Below, piece by piece: positions 43,624 through 50,353 of a DNA stretch of 50,353 nt. Origin of the DNA: Bisporella sp. PMI_857. Its lineage: Eukaryota > Ascomycota > Leotiomycetes > Helotiales > Helotiaceae. A program made the position numbers and the translations under genes. The notes beneath the pieces were generated by a model. That model was given only the letters and a program-made list of their open reading frames with translations, was not told the origin of the DNA and did not search any database. Each line of letters starts with the position of its first letter. The stretch's first letter is position 1. Where the stretch lies: the NCBI GenBank assembly GCA_021307315.1, contig JAJSPD010000151.1, positions 1-50,353 on the forward strand, read 5' to 3'.

Positions 43624-43667
43624 TGGTGTGCTTTGATGCGGGGCGTGCTTTGTCACGGGATATCGGT
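43624..43667 (-). repeat. Right terminal inverted repeat of pogo element
   Basis: Ends CTTTGTCACGGGATATCGGT, complementary to the left repeat, followed by the TA duplication at 43668-43669. Confidence 0.9.
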
Positions 43668-43669
43668 TA

Positions 43670-44052
43670 CATATAAGGAGTAGCGTAGTTCACAAGCGAA
43701 TTGACCACACAAGCAAATTGACCAAAATCTTTTAGCATTGTACAAACTACTTTTAACTTATAATTATTCTTTATGCTACTGTAAAATAGTTTGTACGTAA
43801 AAAAATCCGATTTTATTTTAGCAGTGAATGCGCTTCGAAAAGTCCTGCATTTAAAGTACAAATATATTGTGCGAAAATATAAAATGCTTTATAAAACTAT
43901 GCGCAAAGGAAAAGGTTAGCACGCCAAATATTAAGAGGGTATCGAGAGCTTTCAATTAATATAATTTTCAAGCCTGTACAATAGTTATTGGGATAGATAT
44001 TTAATACAGTAGAGAGTGGTTGGAATATAATAGGATGAGGTTTTGGTGGGGC
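43670..44052. other. AT-rich repeat-like stretch
   Basis: About 380 bp, A/T-rich, with no gene. It contains the transposon-end-like sequence at 43685 and looks like part of an older decayed element into which, or beside which, the pogo element inserted. Confidence 0.45.
43685..43747 (+). repeat. Transposon-end-like sequence, family copy 2
   Basis: Begins GTAGTTCACAAGCGAATT and includes GCATTGTACAAACT, the same layout and spacing as 8861-8923. This copy has an internal near-repeat (AAGCGAATTGACCACAC / AAGCAAATTGACCAAAA) typical of terminal repeats. Confidence 0.5.
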
Positions 44053-44971
44053 TTACAGTACTGTCGGCTAAGTTTGCACCGATCACCAAAATTACTATAT
44101 AGGCCACAACTTCGGCCGACAACCACGTTCTAATTACTTAACTGATTTAGGTTATAATTGAAGCTATTAATACAGTTTTACTCGGCTTTTCTATTGATCC
44201 ACCTCACGTGACAATCAGTATTTCGTGTACTATTCTTTTGCTTTAATCACTGCTTTTACTTTATATAGTATACTGTCGGCGCACTGCTCAAATAATCTGT
44301 CAAGCAAAACATTTCAGCTTTCAATTAAAGCCTTTTTTAAAGCCTGCTAAGCCGCTTCGCTGTTTCTTATGTTGTTAAGCTTAAAGTAGTACTTTAACAC
44401 TTACGCTTTAAAGTGCTACTAAATATGTTCGATCGGGTTTAAATTAGAAGAAACAGTTAAGTGTACTGCTAGTAGTATGCTTATATCGTTAAACTACTGA
44501 GTTACTGTTTTAGCAGTATAAATAAAAGCATTATTCTACATAAAAATAAAGCTTAGCTGCTAGCATTTAAGCAGCTGGTCGTTTAGCACTTCGAAATAAA
44601 AACGTGTTAAATAGCTGTCGGAATACCTACCACGTAGCAAAAGGCGTAGTAGCTGTGACTACGCTCTTGCTGGTGTGGTTATGATATTCGTTGATTCTCT
44701 AAGCTACGGCCTATTGCCAGGTAGTTATATAGATGGTAGAGGGCCCACAATCCTTGCGATATGGAACGCGTGAAGCTATGTACATGCATTCCAACAATAG
44801 CTATGCTTTTTAAATTCGAAGTCTCGGTTTATTATATAAAAATCTGACTGGTAAACTTTGCTATTTACGAACTAAAAGCAGCTTTAAACTATAGCAGATA
44901 AGTTTTTTGACTTTTTATAAGTTTCTACAAACTCTGGCTTTTACTTGTTGTTTTTGACTGTCCAGAATACC
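44053..44971 (-). mobile_element. Decayed Tc1/mariner transposon
   Basis: A minus-strand Tc1/mariner transposase can be followed through many stops: SDFYIINRDFEFKKHSY (about 44800-44850), NNAFIYTAKTV (about 44510-44545), SSNLNPIEHI (about 44425-44455, the third catalytic-acid motif with its usual Asp changed to Asn), and ALKKALIES before the end near 44270. A likely terminal repeat, ACAGTACTGTCGGCTAAGTT, starts near 44055. The N-terminal part is cut off where the gypsy LTR begins at 44972. Changes are mostly to A or T, as expected of RIP. Confidence 0.7.
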
Positions 44972-45174
44972 TGTCACGGCACGTAGGATTGGAGCAACGG
45001 CTCAAAGTAATACGGGTAAGAATCGAGAATAATAGAACTACAGAACTATGGAAGTAGAAAGGGAAGCCTATATACAGGAGTTCGGATCACGTGACGTGCT
45101 ACGCGAGTGTCCCCACGGGTGCCTTACAGGCCGTCAGGCCTTATAGAAGCCGTAGGCGCGCCAGCGCCGTGACA
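44972..45174 (-). repeat. 3' LTR of the right gypsy element
   Basis: A 203-bp block with TGTCACGGC at one end and GCCGTGACA at the other. On the minus strand it is preceded by a purine tract (complement of TCACCCCCTCTTTCC, 45175-45189), marking it as the 3' LTR of an element that continues rightward. Contains a TATA-like CCTATATACA (complement) near 45068. Less decayed than its internal region. Confidence 0.75.
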
Positions 45175-46169
45175 TCACCCCCTCTTTCCGAAAAAGCTTG
45201 CCTTCAAGCTTTCTGATGCTTCCGAATCGCCCTTTAGCTTATCGTAGTCGTCTTTGCTTTGTTTCCATTTTTTGATCTATTTCGGTAAGTTTGCCGGCGG
45301 TCTTTTGAGCGTAGGGTTATGTAAATGGAAGTTTTTGAGTTTGTGTGGGCTATATTTGAAATTGGAGGCTGGATACTATTCGGGATCGATATCGTAACTT
45401 ACTTATTTTGCTTTGTACTGTAGCCGTCGATTACGGACCCGAACAGCTAGAATTTCTTTTACTTTTTACTTTTTGTTCTTCGTAATTTGTATAAGTGGTT
45501 CTGGAATAAGTAATTAGCCTGGTAACGGGTTTATTGCAGCTTTGCGAAGCAGCTGTAGTGCAAACACGAAGTGTATTTTTAAATTGTTAGACAGTTGCAG
45601 CCGGTAAGAGTTTTTTTTTTAAGCTAGAATTTTGTAAGGGCTAGCGTTCTGAATATCGAGCTTTTTACTAGGTTTGTCGGTTTTTCAGTTTTTTGTCGAC
45701 ACGTATACTTAGTCGTTTACACCGAAGTTAATATTTTTGTAGTGCTTATTTACGGATGCTTTTATTCGTTTTTAAGCTTTGCGAAGCAAGCTACAAGCAG
45801 TGTTTTAAGTAAAGTGCATTCTTTTAGCGAAAACGGTTGTTTTTTTTACGCTTAGCTTTTCTTTGGCTGTTAAAAGCTTTTTCGGCCTGTTTCAATTATA
45901 GGACGTAGTTAGCGCATAGCCGTTAAGCACTTCGAACAAAAACAGCATGCTTAAGCTTTTATAAAGTAAAGTCAGCTGCGCGTAGTTTATTAAAGCCACT
46001 AGGCTTGACCAGTTGTTTTGATAATAATTTATAAAAAGCCGAAACTTTTGATTAAAGTACTAGTTTATAATTTCTGTTTGCTCGTCAGTTTAAAAGTAAA
46101 ACGCTGTCGAAAGCTTAAGTTTCACTCCGAAAATTCGGCAAAGTTCGTGCTAAAACGTTGAAATGAACT

Positions 46170-46420
46170 AAAGACTTTTGTTTAATACAATAGTAGTTAG
46201 TGCTTTTCGTAACTTGTAAACGTAATCGATAAACAGCTGTGCTATGTTTTTTGCGATTGTCGTTTTGTAACATAGCATCGTTACGGACTGTTTACTAAAT
46301 CTGTTTATTACTACTAGAACCGAATCGTAGCTGTAACAATTCGTCGAGTACGATTTAAAGTTTATAGCTACGTATTGCTATAGCTTTTCCGGAACTAGCA
46401 AAAGTTGTAGTTTGCTTAAA
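46170..46420 (-). pseudogene. Integrase core remnant
   Basis: Minus strand reads RFSKQSVTMLCYKTTIAKNI then AQLFIDYVYKL, the integrase segment between the first and second catalytic acids. Broken by stops. Confidence 0.55.
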
Positions 46421-47029
46421 GCTTTGTTTTTGAATATTGTAGCGCGTTTGCACTTTTTACAGTTGTTCATATATCGTTTTACGTCGGTACGTAAGTTTTT
46501 CTACTAGTATTATTTAGCTATTACAGCCACAGTTTTAGTTCGGCTAAAGTGTACTGCCGACACTTGAGCGTAAGCTTTCTGAATTAACTTCGTGCGAAAA
46601 TTGTCGATAAAAAAAACTACTAGTCGGCTTTGCTATAGCAATAACTCGTTGCTTACAGCTTAGTTTTGTTCTTTGTTCGCTGCTTGCTAACAGTTTGTTG
46701 CTACTTTAGAAAGTTGCATTAGCGCTACAATTCGATCTGCGAGCACTTATAAAATAAAGTTTTTAAAAAGTCGTTGCTTGTTCGCTTGTCGGCTTTTCTA
46801 TTAGTGCAAGTATGTGCTGCGTATTATTTAACAGTTTGCGCGGATACGGAAGTCGATCTAGTTATTTGTAAAAAACTGTTGCGTGCGATAACGTTTTTTC
46901 GTAGTTTGTAATTTTCCGTATTCTGATTTTTTCGTGTTAGCGCGTTTGCTTTCTCATTTTTGCGGCCCGGTCGATATGTAATTGTAAAAAAGAATTCGAA
47001 TAATGCTTCAGTCTACTTAGCTTAGCGGC

Positions 47030-47350
47030 CGTTAAGCTTTTTAAAAGTTATAAAATACTTAGTGCTTTATAATTAGTAACTACTTTAACTTTGTAGTCGG
47101 TTCGTGCTAAATCAGCTTTTTATTGTTCGAAAAAGCGAACTATAACTAGCATTTTTTGTTGTGTATCTAGTAGTTAAGCTTTGCAAAAGTCAAATTTTTA
47201 AGAAATAGCTTACAAATTGCTATAAAGCGTTTTGTCGTTTGTAGCTTTTTAAAACAATACTCTTGCAATTACTTCGTTAAAAGCGTTTGTTTCTAGCAAA
47301 ACTTTTTTTTGCGGATCGTAATAAGTCAATACCGGGCCGTAACTAGCGCT
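47030..47350 (-). pseudogene. RNase H remnant
   Basis: Minus strand reads YGPVLTYYDPQKKVLLET, then KMLVIVRFFEQ, and YKVKVVTNYKALSIL, matching the gypsy RNase H motifs; the usual TDHKAL Asp now reads Asn. Stops interrupt it repeatedly. Confidence 0.65.
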
Positions 47351-47689
47351 TGCTTCAGCTGTTCGAACAATACGTGACACTCGTTATTAAAGTCGAATAA
47401 AACGTTTTTGCCTGTTAAGTGTTCAACGGGCGAGCAATAGCTCCGTAGTTTTTAATAAATCGTCGGTAAAAATTGCAAAAGCCGAAAAATGACTGTATGC
47501 GCGTACAGATTAAAAAGTTTCTAGTTATAACAATTTGTACTTTTTTTGGTCTACTTCGATACCGTTAATAGTTACAATAAATTTAAATACTTAGTTCGAG
47601 TAACGTTGAATTCGGTTTTTTTGATATTTACTTGCAGTCTAGTTTCACAAGTCGTAGTAGCACTTTGCGAACGTGCTCCGTATGCTTTA

Positions 47690-48040
47690 GCTCGTTTTTT
47701 GAATATATTAAAATGTTATTTAAGTAAACGGTGCAAAAATCATCGAAGTAATCGAACAATACTTCGTTTATGTAGCGCTAATAAGTTGCAAAGCCGTTAG
47801 TTAAGCCGAAAAGTAGCACTTTGCATTTGTACGTTTCGTAACGAGTACAGAATGTAGTTAGTTTTTCAGAATCGAAGTGTATTCGTATTCTGTAAAACGC
47901 TTGTCGTATGTTTAGCTTAGTAAATACTTTGGCTTTCGTAAGTCGAAACAAAGTTTCGTTAATAAGCGGAAAAAAGTACTGATCTTTACGAGTGATACTG
48001 TTGAGTTTGCGATAGTCGATACACAGCCGTAAGCTTCGTT
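47690..48040 (-). pseudogene. Reverse transcriptase remnant
   Basis: Minus strand shows LRLCIDYRKLNSITRKDQY (about 47980-48030) and, about 250 bp on, the active-site segment VYLNNILIYSKNEL (about 47690-47745). The invariant YxDD box reads YLNN, both aspartates changed to asparagine by G-to-A transitions, so the enzyme is dead even apart from its stops. Confidence 0.8.
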
Positions 48041-49099
48041 AGGTTTTCGTACAAACAGCACTAACGCTGCAAATAAAGCTTGCTAGAAGCGATAAAGCTT
48101 TTATCCAAGTTGTTTATAATATAATTTTTCAGCGTTTGCAGCTTTTTTGTCGTTAGTCGGATTAGCGAGCTATGCCGAAAAGTATTTTACCGTAAGTTCG
48201 ATTTTGTAATTTACAGCAGTTCGGTGCGAAAGTAACTTATTTAATGCTTTTTTCGAGAATATATTTTTCAAGTCTTGATATTCGCTTAGCACTAATTTTT
48301 ACTAACCGCTCGTTTTCGTTATAGTTTATGTTGCATAAGCTTATTGTTCGACGCTCGACGCTTTTTAGCAGCTATCAGCTTGTACAAGCTAACTGCGAAC
48401 ACTTCGTTGTTTTTCCGCTTGAAATTTAGCGTGAATGCAAAAGCGCTAATTACAGCAATATCGAAGCCGAAAGTGCTTGCTGTAACTTTGCGGATTTTGT
48501 TACTATTTTGCGAGTAGCTTTTGTTAAACGTAGCTTGACTACGCCGCAAACTGTTTTTCTATTTTTTGCAAGTTGTTTTTTATGTAATAGTTGTAATTCG
48601 TTTTGCTTGCATACTAAAAACGGTTTTTTGCCGGCTTAACTGCACAACAAACTTAGCTACTTTTTCGACAGCTGACTTAAAAATAGCTGTAAATTCACGT
48701 CGATTTTAAACGCGTTAGTCGTTAAAAAAAATAGTAAAAAAAACGCTTTTTAACGCGAAAAATAGTGTAAACAAAAACAAAAACGGTTTTGTTAACGCTT
48801 TATTTTTTCTGTTTATATTTTTTTAAGCCGCGTAATTTACAAAAGTTTTTTTAGCATGTTTTTAAAATACAAAATAAAACGGTTAAACGTTACGGTTCGT
48901 AGTAAAGCCGTAAGCTATACTAGCTTGCGTTTGCGAACCGCAAAAGCTATATTTATTTCTGCTATTACTTTTTACTTACGATTACTTTATAGTGCTTTAA
49001 GTCGTAATCAAAAATATTAAGTTAGTAAACTTTTTTTTATCGATTTTTAGCGTAGTAACTAAAGCTTAAAAATTACGGCTTTTTTTTGTTATTAAAACT

Positions 49100-49390
49100 A
49101 GTTACAAGTACTAAGTTAGCTAGTTGTTGTACAGTACAACTAAAACGTTTTTTCAACAAGTCGGCTAAAGCCGTGTCGATAAAAAGCTATTCGTTCGCTT
49201 TAGTATTAAAAAAAGCTACAGTGTTATAAGCAAATCTATTTTTAACTAACGTATATGCTTTGTTCAGTAGCGGCTCGCCGATTAACTTTTTTAAGTTTAT
49301 TTTTTTGAGTTGACTTGCTTTTTTCGCTTTAAGTAAAAAACTTTGCTTAAAGTAATTCGTTTTTTTGATTTTCCGAGTTACTAACAAACT
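49100..49390 (-). pseudogene. Protease-like region remnant
   Basis: Minus strand reads AFIDTALADLLKKRF followed by a hydrophobic strand and VTSFNNKKK, the layout expected downstream of a retroviral-type aspartic protease active site. The DSGA-like motif itself is not recognisable. A 66-codon open stretch (49187-49387) is part of this region and not a gene. Confidence 0.35.
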
Positions 49391-50353
49391 TTACTGTTAC
49401 TTTTTTTTCGATACTGCTTTTAAAGTTTTTACAAGCGTTAGCTTGCGTAGTAACGAACACGAAAATGCGTAGTAACTTGCTTGTTGCAGTTGTAGTATAC
49501 TTTTTAAATGCTAAACAAGTGTTTAGCTTTTGCGTAGCTGTATTGTAAGCGTAGTTCTCCGTAAAAAAGATCTTAACGTCGCTGCTGTTACTAGAAGCTT
49601 TTTTAACAGCTACGATTAGTCGTAGTTAAAAATGAATTACTTTTTGCTTCCGGGAAAGCTTTTCGCTTGCTTTTACGAGCTAAGCGCTTTTAAAATGTGC
49701 TTAGTTCTAGTAAACGCTGTAAGCTCGATCGCTTAGCTTTTAAAACTGTCGAAAATAGCTTTTACAGATAAAGCTTGTTTGCAAACTGACCGTAAGTTTC
49801 CGAAACAAATTATTTTTTCAGTTTTTTTAAGCACGTTACTTTTGTTTGCTAACTGCAAAAACCTAGTACGGAACGTTGCAAACGTTTGCTTTTTTTATTA
49901 TTAGTTATAGTAAGCGACTTTACTTTCGCTAATTTGTTCGAGTCAACAAATAGCATGTCGAATAAGCTAGTATGTTATTTACGAGTCGAAAAAATCCGCG
50001 CTTTTGATTCTATACGTATTTAAGTATTGCTGTGCATTTCACTAGTGCTAATAAACAAGTAATTTATACGAGTTTGTTGTCAGAAAATTAGCTCCGAAAT
50101 TCCGAAACTTAACTAAAAGCGCTATTTTCCAAGAACGGTATATCGAGTTTACACTATTCGTAAGCTTTTTGACGTTTTTGGTTCTTTTGAAACCGCCGCG
50201 CGTTAAAGCTTCTAAACTATTTCCGACTGCGCTTAAGCAGTTGGCGTTAAACTGTCTTTTGTATTACTTGTTTAAAAACGGTTTCGACTAGTAAACTTTT
50301 TTTCCAGAGCTGCTAATCTTCGTTTTTAAGCTCGAGCTTGCTTTTTTTGACTG

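Larger units (their letters stand above)
41482..43667 (+). mobile_element. Pogo/Fot1-type DNA transposon, apparently complete
   Basis: A 2186-bp element with near-perfect terminal inverted repeats, flanked by TA on both sides (41480-41481 and 43668-43669), the duplication expected of Tc1/mariner/pogo insertion. It carries one transposase gene with an intron, without stops or frameshifts. Unlike every other transposon in the window it shows no A/T decay, so it arrived recently or escaped RIP. Confidence 0.92.
45175..50353 (-). mobile_element. RIP-decayed Ty3/gypsy internal region
   Basis: About 5.2 kb of A/T-rich, stop-riddled sequence that on the minus strand gives, from right to left, a protease-like region, reverse transcriptase, RNase H, integrase and C-terminal tail, ending in the polypurine tract and 3' LTR. 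The gag end and 5' LTR lie beyond the window. Several catalytic residues have changed by G-to-A transitions. No product is possible. Confidence 0.85.

Noticed and set aside
1..50353. CRISPR arrays, bacterial operons, rRNA or tRNA genes
   Set aside because: No spaced repeats, Shine-Dalgarno-led operons, rRNA cores or cloverleafs were seen by eye; gene structure is eukaryotic.

Overview
The window reads as an accessory, repeat-bounded region of a filamentous ascomycete (Pezizomycotina). The evidence is short introns (about 40-95 bp) with GT...AG borders and CTAAC/CTAAT-like branch sites, fungus-specific gene families (HET, fungal NACHT-ankyrin STAND proteins, SesB, DUF6594), and A/T-shifted, stop-riddled transposons typical of repeat-induced point mutation (RIP). 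No species call is justified. All exon joins were made by hand from splice signals, phase and conserved motifs.

Layout. 1-3.9 kb: a decayed Ty3/gypsy element, its LTR, and AT-rich repeat-like DNA with a 28-bp perfect palindrome. 4.0-4.7 kb: a 5'-truncated membrane-protein gene. 5.2-6.7 kb: an intronless, bacterial-length histidine ammonia-lyase with all expected catalytic residues. 7.4-8.5 kb: decayed coding fragments, one with ankyrin repeats. 9.0-10.0 kb: a four-exon F-box-like, cysteine-rich gene. 10.9-37.9 kb: a block rich in self/non-self recognition and cell-death families: three HET-domain genes (two intact, one frameshifted), two NACHT-ankyrin NLR genes, a SesB-type hydrolase, a small protein with a sigma-like amyloid motif, a DUF6594 membrane protein and several unrecognised genes. 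39.5-41.3 kb: a SET/MYND protein. 41.5-43.7 kb: an apparently intact pogo/Fot1-type DNA transposon with near-perfect terminal repeats and a TA target duplication, 225 bp upstream of the SET/MYND start codon. 43.7-50.4 kb: decayed transposons, a Tc1/mariner remnant abutting the 3' LTR and internal region of a minus-strand Ty3/gypsy element that runs off the window.

How the genes may work together. In fungi, NLRs and HET proteins trigger incompatibility or defensive cell death, and some NLRs pass the signal to an effector (HeLo/HELLP or SesB) through short amyloid motifs shared by receptor and effector. Here a complete SesB gene (32359-33776) ends in a Gly/Asn-rich tail resembling such a motif and lies 669 bp upstream of, and co-oriented with, NLR2. 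A short Gly/Asn/Gln-repeat protein resembling the sigma motif (13420-13811) lies 546 bp upstream of, and co-oriented with, NLR1. Both NLRs carry Helo-like N-termini and not the amyloid motif, so if these are signalling modules they are not the classical motif-matched pair. This is the best candidate for something undescribed in the window.
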